Part shown: positions 26,275-38,541 of the stretch, in pieces | How the letters are laid out: every line of letters starts with the position of its first letter | Numbering within the stretch: position 1 is the stretch's first letter | NCBI GenBank assembly: GCA_963729325.1 | Contig: CAVSNS010000014.1 | Span: forward strand, 1 to 64,000 | Length of the DNA: 64,000 bases | Source: JABCYV01 sp963729325 | Lineage (GTDB): Bacteria; Acidobacteriota; Terriglobia; Terriglobales; Acidobacteriaceae | Reading direction: 5' to 3' | Translations under genes and position numbers: made by a program | The notes under the pieces: generated by a model | The model's input: the letters and a program-made list of their open reading frames with translations, nothing else | The model's database searches: none | Told to the model about the DNA's origin: nothing

Positions 26275-28153
26275 ATGCAGGAAACTCGTCGCGAAAAACT
26301 TTCTGGAGTGGACACAGGAAGCAGTGATGGAAACGCCCGATGCCTCAGTGCGACCGGCACTGCGCCGGCTGAGGACGCCGGCGCAGTCGAGCCGGCTCAG
26401 TTTCGCATGGTGCTGGTGGCATTCCTGGCTGCCGGGATTGGGGTGGCCGCCGGCGGGGTCGCCTTTCTGCTGTACAAATTGATTGGCCTGTTCACTAATA
26501 TTGCCTTTTATGGCCGCTTCGCGGCCGATTTTGTCAGTGCCCGCCATAATCATCTTGGGCTATGGGTAATTCCGATCCCGGTGATTGGCGGCATCATTGT
26601 CGGGTTCATGGCGAAGTATGGATCGTCCAAGATCAAAGGACACGGAATTCCCGAGGCCATGGAAGCGGTGTTGTTTAATCGCAGCCGAATCGAGCCTCGG
26701 GTTGCGATCCTAAAGCCCATTTCGGCGGCAATTGCCATCGGCACCGGTGGGCCGTTCGGCGCCGAGGGCCCCATTATTCAGACTGGCGGCGCCGTGGGTT
26801 CGCTGGTCGGTCAGGTTTTTCATACTACGGCTTCCGAACGTAAGGTCCTGCTCGCCTGTGGAGCAGCGGCGGGGATGTCCGCCACTTTCAATACCCCGAT
26901 CGCGGGCGTGATTCTGGCTATCGAACTTCTGTTGTTCGAATTCAAGTCTCGGTCTTTCATTCCTCTCGTCATCGCCAGTACACTCGCCACCGCGGTTCAT
27001 ATGCAGCTGCTGGGTGCGGGGCCGATGTTCACGTTGACGGCCATGGACTTTGGCGTCCCGCGCGCCCTGCCGTTTTATCTTGTGCTCGGGGTGGTTTGTG
27101 GCCTGGCGGCAGTGGGATTCAGCAGGCTTCTCTACTGGACCGAAGACCAGTTCGAAAAGCTTCCAATAGATGAGCTATGGTGGCCAGCGATTGGCGCGCT
27201 GGGCGGGACATCGGTTACTTTGTGCCGCGGGTTCTGGGCGTCGGGTACGACACTATCAGCGACATCCTGAATGCCAATTTAGCCCTGGGGTTGCTGATCG
27301 TAGTCATGATTGCCAAGGCGGTAGCGCTGGTAATTTCGCTGGGCTCGGGAACCTCTGGGGGATTGCTGGCGCCCATGTTCATGTCCAGCGCAGCCTTGGG
27401 AGGAGTTTTCGCCGTAGCCATCGACAGGATTTTTCCTGCGGCGAATCTGTCGCCGGGTGCGTTCGCCTTGGTTGCAATGGGCGCGGTATTCGGGGCGGCC
27501 TCGCGCGCAACATTTGCTTTCATCATCTTCGCCTTCGAAATCACGCGTGACTACAACTCAGTACTGCCATTAATGCTGGTAAGCGTGATCGCGGATGGAC
27601 TCGCCATGCTGCTCATGCCGGGTTCTTCCATCATGACCGAGAAGCTGGCGCGCCGTGGCCTGCGCATTCACCAGGATACGAAGCGGATGTGTTACAGCAG
27701 ATGACGGTTTCCGAGACCATGGATCGCGATGTGCCCACACTTCCCGCCAACATGCGGGTGGGAGAATTGGCAGAGCGCATTGCCGGTCGCGATCCGGTAG
27801 TAAGCCGGCATCAGGGCATGGTTGTCGTCGATGGCGACGGCAAGCTTGTCGGCATCATTACCCGCGGCGATGTGCTGCGGGCGCTCGACCAGGATCCTTC
27901 AGGATCCATGAACGTGCTGGAAGCCGGCAGCCGCAGGCTGGTGGTGACCTATCCCGACGAAGTGCTGCACGAAGCTTCATCTGAGATGCTGCGCAATGAC
28001 ATCGGCCGGCTGCCGGTGGTCGACCGCAAAGATCCCACTCGCGTGGTCGGATATTTGGGCAGGCCCGGCGTCATGGCCGCACGCCTGCGCCGGTTGGAGG
28101 AAGAGCACGTCCGGGAGCCAGGGTGGGCGAAGAGATTCTATCGAGAGAAATGA
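26275..28153 (+). CDS. CLC-type chloride channel/antiporter with CBS pair (frameshifted)
   Basis: A membrane protein of about 625 residues with the three CLC selectivity regions visible: GHGIPE, GPFGAEGPI (which carries the gating glutamate) and GTSGGLLAP, plus the inner-helix tyrosine region near the end of the membrane domain. A C-terminal cytoplasmic CBS pair follows (VSETMDRDVPTLPANM, KLVGIITRGDVL, GRLPVVDRKDPTRVVGYLGR). The frame shifts near 27205 and near 27685. Glutamate in GAEGP is compatible with a Cl-/H+ antiporter, but the type cannot be decided here. It is co-transcribed with the marR gene upstream. Confidence 0.88.
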
Positions 28154-28209
28154 CCTACGTCGTCGTCCTTGCAAGAGGGCATTTCCTGTACACATCTCTG
28201 CAAGAGGCA

Positions 28210-28328
28210 GCCGTGCCTTCGGGCGGGATCCCACCCTTGACAAAGAACGTCAAGGATGGGGCACCCCAAGATGCACGCTTTCTGAGCGTTTCGAGAGGCG
28301 CAGACTCACGCGCGGGGCCACCCGCCGT
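28210..28328 (+). repeat. 119-base dispersed repeat, left copy
   Basis: It begins GCCGTGCCTTCGGGCGGG and ends ACCCGCCGT, with a hairpin core CCTTGAC-N7-GTCAAGG. A diverged copy in the same orientation lies at 29318-29436, so the two flank the secreted-protein gene at 28408-29149. Confidence 0.8.
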
Positions 28329-28407
28329 AACGTCGCAGTTACACTCACTGACCTCGGTTCTGGGTATATGATCAGTGCCGTTTTTGAACCTAGAGGGAGA
28401 TTCAGCT

Positions 28408-29149
28408 ATGAAGTCACAACTGTTTGTCGCTGTCCTCGTTGTCGGTCTGGTAATGTCTGGCGGTTCCCAGCAGTGCCTGCTCGAATACGACCATTCAGGG
28501 CAGCTGGGGATTCCTTCTCACCGGCGCCAACGGTAACAAGCTCACCGCCGTCGTTGGCCAGATCACCGCTGATGGAAGAGGTGGTCTGACCGGAAGCGAA
28601 ACCATCAGCAGCAACGGCGTGATCAGCTCCAACGTCGCGCTCACGGGAACTTATGCCATCACGACGACCTGCACCGGTACGGCAACGATTACGCCATCTG
28701 GATTCCCCGCGGCCAAATACAATCTGACGGTCGTCTCAACCGGAAAACAAATCGAGATGGTGGACACCGACAGTGGAACTACCGAATTCGGGTACGCCTT
28801 GGCTCGGGGTGTTAGCACTTGCACGGACGCTGCGATCAAGGGCACCTTGGGCTTCCAAGGCGGGGGATTTAACTCATCGCTCGTGCCCAAAGCGTTTGCC
28901 GGTCAGGTCAAACTTGATGGAGCAGGCAAGCTTACCGGAACGGAGACCGCGAGTGCAGGTGGTACCGTCGCCTCCGGGCCGATATCCGGCACGTATTCGG
29001 TCAATTCAGACTGTACTGGGTCGGTTAGCGTAACGTTCAAGACCAAAAATTTCACCAGTAATTTCGTAATAGTGAACGGAGACAAATCGGCATTGGAAAT
29101 CTCGACCGAGTCCGGAGATATCACGACAACTACTGTTGCCAAGCAGTGA
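28408..29149 (+). CDS. Secreted beta-rich protein with two internal repeats (frameshifted)
   Basis: About 246 residues. The ATG at 28408 starts a signal peptide (LFVAVLVVGLVMSGG); after a shift near 28465 the chain continues ACSNTTIQGSWGFLLTGANG. Two similar modules follow, each with GxLTGxExxSxxG and a GTYxxxxxCTGxxxxT motif, about 120 residues apart. It is rich in Thr, Ser and Gly and looks like a beta-sandwich surface protein. No known function. It sits between two 119-base repeats. The downstream part is in one open frame. Confidence 0.65.
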
Positions 29150-29317
29150 TGCATCTCCGCTCACGGCCGCTGGCTTATCGGTTGTTCTCTGGCTTTTTGT
29201 CGATATCGCCGGCTAATGGAATGGGTCGAATCCATCTTCAGGCAAGGCGATATGTGAGTCCGGGTGGAGTTTGCGAGACGTGGGGTCTTTCCGTTTACCA
29301 GAATTCTGTAAGAATCG

Positions 29318-29436
29318 GCCGTGCCTTCGGGTCGGGTCCCACGCTTGATAAAGAACGTCAAGGATGGGGCACCCTAAGATATACGCCCTGTGCGGGTTTC
29401 AAGGAGCTATACTCACGCGCGGGGCCCACCCGCCGT
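29318..29436 (+). repeat. 119-base dispersed repeat, right copy
   Basis: A direct repeat of 28210-28328: the shared core AAAGAACGTCAAGGATGGGG and the shared end CGCGGGGCC...CACCCGCCGT, with a diverged middle. It is not coding. Confidence 0.8.
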
Positions 29437-29644
29437 CCGTTCTTTGGACGCTAACCTGGGCCACCGGCCCACCGGTCTCCTGGGCTCTCGTCCTTCTGCG
29501 CCGGTGGTCACCAATCCATCACCATAGATCGGGCAGATCGGGCCGTTTTGTTGACGAAGGTTCGCCTGCACGACAATAATGTCCCAGCAAATTGGAGGAG
29601 TTACGTTTGCTCAGTAGCTTGCCAGTTAGGAGGAATTAACAGCA

Positions 29645-30025
29645 ATGCTGGATTACAAGATTCGTCAAGCAGGGGATGTCACGATCCTTGATCTGGCGGG
29701 GCGCATCAGTGTGGGGGAAGCGCTCGCCTTCGGCCCGGGAAGTGGCACGGTGCTGGGCGATGTAATTCGCGAGTTGGCCAACAAGGGTCACAGGAAGATT
29801 CTGCTTAACCTGAGAGATGTCAAGTACATCGACAGCTCCGGAATGGGAGATGTGGTGCGCAGCTTCACCAGCCTGCGGCGGCAGGGTGGCGACCTCAAGC
29901 TGTTTGGCCCGACCCTACCAGTGCTGGAAGTACTGCGGATTACCAACCTCCACAAGGTCCTCGAGATCAAGGACGATGAGGCATCTGCCGTTCAGTCATT
30001 CTCAAAGCAGACAGCCGCGGATTAG
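29645..30025 (+). CDS. STAS-domain anti-sigma-factor antagonist
   Basis: A 126-residue single STAS domain. VTILDLAGRISVGE, KILLNLRDVKYIDSSGMGD and LKLFGPTLPVLEVLRITNL are diagnostic; Ser64 or Ser65 in DSSGMG is the expected phosphorylation site. It would bind an anti-sigma kinase when dephosphorylated; no RsbW-like kinase is nearby. A strong ribosome site TAGGAGGAATTAA precedes the ATG. Confidence 0.93.
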   Translation: MLDYKIRQAGDVTILDLAGRISVGEALAFGPGSGTVLGDVIRELANKGHRKILLNLRDVKYIDSSGMGDVVRSFTSLRRQGGDLKLFGPTLPVLEVLRITNLHKVLEIKDDEASAVQSFSKQTAAD

Positions 30026-30146
30026 GCCTTGATGTCGGAAATCACGCATCCGGAGTCGCGTCCCTCGACCGCTGGCGATGCTGCCGTTGGGCGGGTGGCC
30101 CGCCTCTGGACCTCGAAAGGTGAGGCGACCAAGCCCAAGCAAGAAT

Positions 30147-31129
30147 TTAGTTCTGCGTCGACTTCTGGGACTCGGCGGGTGCACGTTCTTCTTCTGCGCG
30201 GCCTCAATCAGCGGCCTTAGCGCCTGCACGGAGACGCCCAGGGTGCCTCCGGAGAAGCCGTCAATGAAGGCGGCGTTGATCCCGATCACCTGACCCTGAG
30301 AATTGAATACCGGGCCGCCGCTGGCGCCATGTGCGGTCGGAGCGTCATAGATGAGCTTGTCGCCGACCACGTCGCCCAGGTGGCCGCAGGTGGCGGAGGG
30401 ACGGATCAGCGAGAGTGCTGCCAGTTCATTGGCCGCACGGATGTCATCGCGGCGATAAGCCAGGCGGTCGTACACCGCCGTAGGTGATTTCGCCACCATA
30501 CCCAGCACGCCCATGGGATAGCCGATTACAGCCACGAGCTCTCCGGGGTTCGAAACGGCGTCAGCCAGAGGCAAAGGCCGGAGCTGGTTAATAGCCAGCG
30601 AATTCTCCACGTGAAGTACGGCCAAGTCCCCGTGCGCCGATAGCGCCACCGGAGTAATGTCTACCGGAGTAGGAAACCCCGGGAAGAACGCTATCAGTTT
30701 TTCCAGTCGCGGGACGGCGCCCTTCTTAATCAGGACGCTGGCCTCGGGGTCTCCATACCAAGGCTCGGCGACGTGGCGATTGGTGGCCAAGAGCCCTTCC
30801 GCCACGACAAAACCAGTGCCGGAAATACGTGCGCGGAGGGCGGGCCGCTGCTGAGGCATTCCAACCTGGTAAACCCCGTAAATGTAGCAGATTGAATCGC
30901 GATAGCGGTTCAGGACCATGCTGGGCATGGCCTGCTCTTGCTTGAGTTGATCCACCTGAAGGGTCAACTCCTGGACCTGGTCGGCAAGCTCGTTAGTGGG
31001 CGCGGGGGCGTAGTGGTAGGCCAGGAAACCAGCCCCAATCAGCAGCAAAACGCCCAGCAGGACCTGGATTGTGTGATTCCAGGTAGCGCTGACTGGCTCT
31101 TCTTCGAATGAACTGTAGTTCTCGGTCAT
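30147..31129 (-). CDS. Membrane-anchored trypsin-like serine protease (3' frameshift)
   Basis: About 328 residues: a short N-terminal cytoplasmic part, a membrane helix (VLLGVLLLIGAGFLAYHY), a coiled-coil-like stretch (LADQVQELTLQVDQLKQEQ), then a protease domain with triad His in ATNRHVAEPW, Asp in HGDLAVLH and Ser in AHGASGGPVF. No PDZ is visible. The uncorrected frame runs on into the STAS gene; a one-base correction near 30180 gives a natural ending APAESQKSTQN at 30147, which is preferred. A periplasmic housekeeping role is likely. Confidence 0.8.
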
Positions 31130-31308
31130 GAGGGTGGATCTCGACTGCGCTGGGGTTGATTCGGGAGGGGGAAGTCCGCGACCACAGGGCAGACTGGTGA
31201 CTCCCTATCTTGTCGTGCGGGAGGCCGATCTCCTAGGGTACGGAAGGAGATGTACGGCAGGTCAGGGCGCGCCGGATTCCAAACCGTTTAGGTTAGGTCA
31301 AAGGCCTT

Positions 31309-31510
31309 TAACCGCAAAGGACGGCAAAGCCTCCGCAAAGAGCGCGAAGAAAGCAAGGTTGGAAAGCCGCCAGCTTTCTTCGCGTTCTTGACGCTAATCT
31401 TCTTGACGGCTTGCGGTTGAAGCTTTTGACTGAATACTCGTAACCGCAAAGTACGCAAAGGTTTCGCTAAGAACGCAACGAAAAGCCGCCAGCTTTTTGG
31501 CTGACGGCTA
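31309..31510. repeat. Two diverged copies of a purine-rich repeat with hairpin
   Basis: Copies begin TAACCGCAAAGGACGGC (31309) and TAACCGCAAAGTACGC (31441). Each contains a hairpin around GCCGCCAGC (arms GAAAGC/GCTTTC and AAAAGC/GCTTTT). The second copy, followed by T-rich sequence, could also end clpC transcription on the minus strand. Confidence 0.6.
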
Positions 31511-31535
31511 ATCGCTGATGGCTAAGTGCTGCTTC

Positions 31536-33982
<2,447 letters not shown>

Positions 33983-34194
33983 ATAACCCTACCCTCTTGG
34001 CCCTCTGGGGGACTCGTGAGTCGGTTTTCTGGCGGCCCTCAGTCCTCTGAAATCCTTGGCCCTGAGTTCATTATGCAATCCGGCTGCCAGCAAAGTCCAT
34101 GGCCCATTCGAGTCGTTGACAAACCGTAGTCCCGTTACCAAAGACACCCAAGTGTTGTTTCTCCGCAAACCGGTTGCACCTACTTGCGACCGGC

Positions 34195-34908
34195 CTAGAC
34201 CGGAAGCGTCTCCGGTGCAATCTCCTCGATGCGTCCCTGTTGTAACCGGAGCACGCGGTGGCAACGGCGTGCAAACGCAAAGTTGTGTGTAGCTATGAGG
34301 GAGGTGAGCCCATAATCGCGATGCAACCGGGAGATCAATTCAAACACCGAGTCCGCAGTCCGGCCGTCGAGGTCTCCGGTGGGCTCATCCGCCAGCAAAA
34401 GCTTGGGCCGGGTGATGAGCGCACGAGCCAGCGCCACGCGCTGTTGCTCACCTCCGGAAAGCTCCCCGGAACGGTGATGCGAACGCTGCTCCAAGCCAAC
34501 CTCGCGCAGCCAGCGCGAAGCTTCTACTTGCGTTGTCTGCCGGGACGCTCCCCGCAGCAGAAGAGGCATTGCCACATTCTCCAGCGCCGTAAATTCCGGC
34601 AACAGGTAGTGGAATTGCCAGACGAAACCGAGCTGTTGATTGCGAAACTCGGCGGCGTCGTTTTCCGTAAGCGAACTTACGCGCAAGTGGGCGCAGTATA
34701 CGTCACCTGCGGAAGCGCTATCAAGAGCGCCCAGGATGTGTAACAAGGTACTCTTTCCCGCGCCTGATTCGCCCACGATCGCCAGCATCTCGCCTTTGGC
34801 CACCTGGAACGATAAATTTTCAAAGAGCACCAAATCTGACTCGCCAGATCGGAAGACCTTCTTCAGACCCTCGATCCGCAAGATCACTTCTGTAGCGGTT
34901 AGATGCAA
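34195..34908 (-). CDS. lolD: LolD-like ABC ATPase
   Basis: A 237-residue ABC ATPase of the LolD/MacB subfamily: Walker A GESGAGKST, signature LSGGEQQRVALARAL, Walker B LLLADEPTGDLD and H-loop ATHN. It would power release of lipoproteins from the inner membrane with the LolC-like permease encoded immediately upstream on the same strand (gap about 180 bases). One oddity is the WQFHYLLPEFTALENV stretch, where the Q-loop follows W rather than F. Confidence 0.92.
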   Translation of the reverse strand: MHLTATEVILRIEGLKKVFRSGESDLVLFENLSFQVAKGEMLAIVGESGAGKSTLLHILGALDSASAGDVYCAHLRVSSLTENDAAEFRNQQLGFVWQFHYLLPEFTALENVAMPLLLRGASRQTTQVEASRWLREVGLEQRSHHRSGELSGGEQQRVALARALITRPKLLLADEPTGDLDGRTADSVFELISRLHRDYGLTSLIATHNFAFARRCHRVLRLQQGRIEEIAPETLPV

Positions 34909-35088
34909 AATATTAGCCCCTCGGCTCAGATTCAGGCGCGCCGGCGTGACCCTTGGCCATTAAAACACGGACGCAGCGGCGATGGCTGCTACTGCCGTTT
35001 CCAGGAGCTTCTATACGAAAAACTGTATGCCGGTTCGCATCCGGAATGCCAAAAGACGTCGAAAATGACAGCAACGCGGGATCGTCGG

Positions 35089-36410
35089 TCATTCGTAACG
35101 CAAAGCTTCGGCAGGCAGAATACGTGCCGCCGACCACGATGGATAAACCGTCGCAATCAGGGAAATTCCAATCGCAACCAGCGCGACCAGCACTCCATCC
35201 ACCACGCGGGGCGCGAAGGGCACATAGTCAATGGAATAAACTTCCGGGGCGAGCGAAAGCAAATGGTAATGTCCGCCGATCCAGGAGAGGGCATAACCGA
35301 GGACCAGCCCGATCGCCGTGCCAATCACACCGATCAGCATGCCCTGCGCGATGAAGACCCGGCGCACCTGAGCTTTGCGCGTCCCCATGGACATGAGCAC
35401 GGCGATATCCCGGGTTTTTTCCATAACCATCATCGTCAGCGAGATGAGAATGTTGAGAGCGGCGACGAATACGATCAGCCCTATGGTGATGAAGGTGACC
35501 AGACGTTCCAACCGCAAAGCACGGAAGAGAGCCCGGTTCTGTTCCATCCAGTTTGTGGCCATGAAACCCCTGCCGGCGGCCTGTTCCAGCTTGTGGGCAA
35601 TTTCGCCGGCCTGATAGATGTCATCCACTTTGAACTCGATGACGGAAACCAGGTCGCCGAGACCAAAGAGCTGCTGCGCGTCGGACAGCCGAGTGAAGGC
35701 CCAGGAGCTGTCGTAGTCGTAGAAGCCGGAGTTGAAAACCCCCGCTACACGAAAGCGGTTGTACTTGGGGACCATGCCAAAGGGAGTCAGCTCGCCTTGC
35801 GGACTGGTGACGAGCACGACCGAGCCCAGGGTAGCGCCCAGTTCGTCGGCCATGTCCTTGCCGAGAATGATGGGAGGCATAGCTGCGACGCGGTCCTGGA
35901 CGCCTTCGAGAGAAGTAGGCGATTTCTTTGTTGGTGCAGTGCGGGCGGCCTGGCCCGTGGAAGATGAAACTGCAACTGCTGGCCGCTCTTCCAGCGCCTC
36001 CGCCGATCCGATCGTCACCGTGTTCAGCAGGTCGCTGACTTTTCGTTCATAGGCGGGAATCAAGCCCTTCAGCACGGCCCCGCGGGCCCGCGGGCCGCGC
36101 GAAATCAACACCTGCTCGTAGATAGCGGGAGCGGTAGCGACTACGTGAGGCTCTTTCGACAGCCGATCCATGAGTGGACGCCAGTCTTTGATGCCGTCAC
36201 TCTCGATGCGCAGCAGATTAACGTGGGAAGTCGAGCCCAGGAGACGATCCTGTAGATCCTGGCGGAATCCGTTGTTGATCGCTAGGGCGACGATGAGCGA
36301 TGCGACTCCTGCAGCAACCCCGCGATGGAAATGCCGGTAATGACGCCAATGAAAGCCTGCCGCCGTTTGGCGCGAAGATACCGGGAAGCGACAAAGAGTT
36401 CAAATCTCAT
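35089..36410 (-). CDS. lolC: LolC/LolE-like lipoprotein-releasing permease (frameshifted)
   Basis: A permease of about 440 residues. It opens with MRFELFVASRYLRAKRRQ and a first membrane helix, has a large periplasmic domain, and ends with three helices (FITIGLIVFVAALNIL, VFIAQGMLIGVIGTAIGLVL, VVDGVLVALVAIGISLIATV) and the typical PSWSAARILPAEALRYE tail. MGTRKAQVRRVFIAQG is the coupling motif for the ATPase. A one-base shift near 36325 (a G run) separates the first 30 residues. A second copy of the start lies at 36476-36529, so the real 5' end is ambiguous. Confidence 0.88.
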
Positions 36411-36475
36411 CCGGAGGTCCCTCGCTGTGCTCGGGATTTCGGCGCGCGGCTCAAACGCCGCGCGAACGCCTCAAC
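36411..36475. repeat. Palindromic repeat between two copies of the lolC start
   Basis: It contains the strong hairpin CGCGCGGC / GCCGCGCG and a CTCGGGATTTCGGCGCGC stretch. It separates the intact lolC start from its duplicate and looks like a dispersed REP-type element. Confidence 0.6.
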
Positions 36476-36529
36476 CTGCCGTCTTTTCGCGCGAAGGTAG
36501 CGGGAGGCGACAAAGAGTTCAAAGCGCAT
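36476..36529 (-). pseudogene. Duplicated 5' fragment of a lolC-like gene
   Basis: Eighteen codons encode MRFELFVASRYLRAKRRQ, exactly the same residues as the start of lolC at 36410, but with six synonymous codon differences and no amino-acid change. The reading then runs into the palindromic repeat and stops. The ATG overlaps the end of the upstream methyltransferase gene. It is probably the remnant of a second, paralogous lolC/E gene. Confidence 0.75.
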
Positions 36530-37196
36530 GGTAGCGATCTGCCATCAGCCAAGCCCCGATTATAGCTAGAGGTGTGCGGAACGTTTTCATGAGGTCGGAT
36601 TCACAAGGAAATTTTCGTTCGAATTTGGGGAACATGGCGGGCACTTTCCGCCGGTATGCTCGATATTCTTCTCCAAATCGTTCTTCAAGTTCGGCGTCTT
36701 CCTGTTGGATCATGATGAAACCGGAGATTACAGCGAACGCCGTCAAGGCGTAGCAAACCACCAGACCGCTCCCAAGGCTCCAGCCCAGCATCTCGCATAA
36801 GTGGGCCAGGTAAACCGGGTGGCGAACGCGAGCCCGGATGCCAGTGGTCACCAATCGCTGTTCCGGATGCCCGGGAACAACTTCGGGAACACCGCCCAGC
36901 TGGGCGCCGCTGAAATGCTTTCCCGAACTCTTGTAAATCCAGAAGCCTGCGATGAAAAGCGCAGACGCAGGAACCCACGTCCACGCCGTTCGGTAAAGCG
37001 GAAGCTGCCGCCAGGGCGAAGTGATTGCGCCCAAGATGATCCACATGCCAATCCACGTGGGTATTAACACACGGTACGGAGAACGTGAGTGTCGAACGCC
37101 AGTGGTCTACCCGTGGATGAATCACCAGCCAGAACGGGGGATCGTGGCATAGATGACGCAGGCGATCCATCCGATCATGCGTAGAAGCAGCTGCAT
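36519..37196 (-). CDS. Isoprenylcysteine-methyltransferase-like membrane protein (frameshifted)
   Basis: An approximately 225-residue membrane protein of the ICMT/phospholipid methyltransferase family. Helices at the N-terminus (MQLLLRMIGWIACVIYATIP), then LIPTWIGMWIILGAI and ASALFIAGFWIYKS, are followed by the SAM-binding signature GIRARVRHPVYLAHL and EDAELEERFGEEYRAYRRKV. Frame shifts lie near 37140 and near 37075. The substrate of bacterial members is uncertain. The last codons overlap the duplicated lolC start. Confidence 0.8.
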
Positions 37197-37256
37197 GTGC
37201 GGATTTTATCTCGCAGTAGAGTACGCGGTTTTGATTTTGTGGCACAGTAGTGAGCG

Positions 37257-38505
37257 ATGGCCGAATCTGCGAACTCCACTCTTGCCGGGCGAGCCGCATT
37301 TGCCCATCCCGATTTTGTACGTTTTCAGCGCGCTCGCTTCTTCATCGTGATCACACTGGAGATGCAGTCGGTCGCGGTTGGCTGGCAGGTTTACGAGATC
37401 ACAAAACGGCCATTGGATCTGGGTCTGGTCGGCTTGGCACAATTTTTGCCTGGGATTCTTCTGTTCTTGCTTTCAGGGCAGGCGGTGGACCGGTTCAACC
37501 GGCGAAAACTTTTGACATTGTGTTATGGCGGATTTGGTTTGTGTTCCGGCCTGCTGCTGGGCATCGCACAGCCATGGTGTTCATTCGGCGTATCCGATCT
37601 ACGCGGTAATCGCTTTGGTGGGTGCCGTCCGATCCTTGAATGGACCCACTGCCCGGGCAATCCTGCCACAACTGGTGCCCGAGCAGCACTTTCCTAATGC
37701 CGTTGCCTGGAACGCGAGCATCTTCCAAACTGCGACCATTCTCGGCCCTGCAATCGGAGGGCTTCTCTACGCCTTCTCTCACGGTCCGTCGGCGGTGTAC
37801 GGAACGGCTGCGCTCATAGCTGTGGCGTCTATGCTTTCGACTCTGCGGATCAAACCGCGGACGACGCGACGGCCGCGGCAAGAAATCAGCTTGACCACGG
37901 TTTTGGCGGGATTTCGATACATCTGGCAGCAGAAGCTTATTCTTGGGTCGATTTCGCTGGATCTATTTGCGGTCTTGTTGGGCGGAGCGGTGGCGCTGCT
38001 TCCTGTATACGCCCGGGAAATTCTAAAGACCGGCCCATGGGGTCTTGGACTACTGCGTAGCGCGCCGGGAGTAGGTGCGGTCGCCATGGCGATTCTTCTG
38101 GCTCATCGACCGGTAAGAAGGCGGGCTGGGGCGACGATGTTGTGGTGTGTGACCGGATTTGGGGTGTTCACGATTCTGTTTGGAATCTCCCACAACCTTT
38201 GGTTATCCCTGACTGCACTGGTTTTGGTTGGGGCTACGGATATGGTGAGCGTGGTCATCCGAGGCATTTTGGTCCAGGTCGCCACGCCCGATGAAATGCG
38301 CGGGCGGGTGAACGCGGTTGATATGATCTTTATCGGCGCCTCTAACGAACTCGGCCAATTCGAGTCTGGCCTGACCGCGCACTGGTTCGGCACCGTCCCG
38401 GCTGTGGTGTTGGGTGGCGTTGGCACGCTCTTGGTGATCGCTATTTGGGCATGGCGATTTCCGGAACTCAGGCAGGCAGATCAACTGAGTGGATCGAGCG
38501 CTTGA
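37257..38505 (+). CDS. MFS exporter, EntS-like (frameshifted)
   Basis: An approximately 415-residue transporter with about twelve helices. The motif QAVDRFNRRKLLTLCYGG between helices 2 and 3 is the MFS motif A, and the N-terminus FQRARFFIVITLEMQSVAVGWQVYE is typical of the EntS/DHA3 branch that exports siderophores or drugs. The frame shifts near 37575; the second part begins IYAVIALVGAVRSLNGPTAR. Substrate unknown. It diverges from the methyltransferase gene and stands alone. Confidence 0.85.
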
Positions 38506-38541
38506 TCGTCGCGTGGACGGTCGGGCGTCTGATGGGTCCCG

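Noticed and set aside
30002..30146. C-terminal extension of the trypsin-like protease across the STAS gene end
   Set aside because: The tail is arginine/proline-rich noise antisense to coding and non-coding DNA; a one-base correction yields a normal short ending at 30147.
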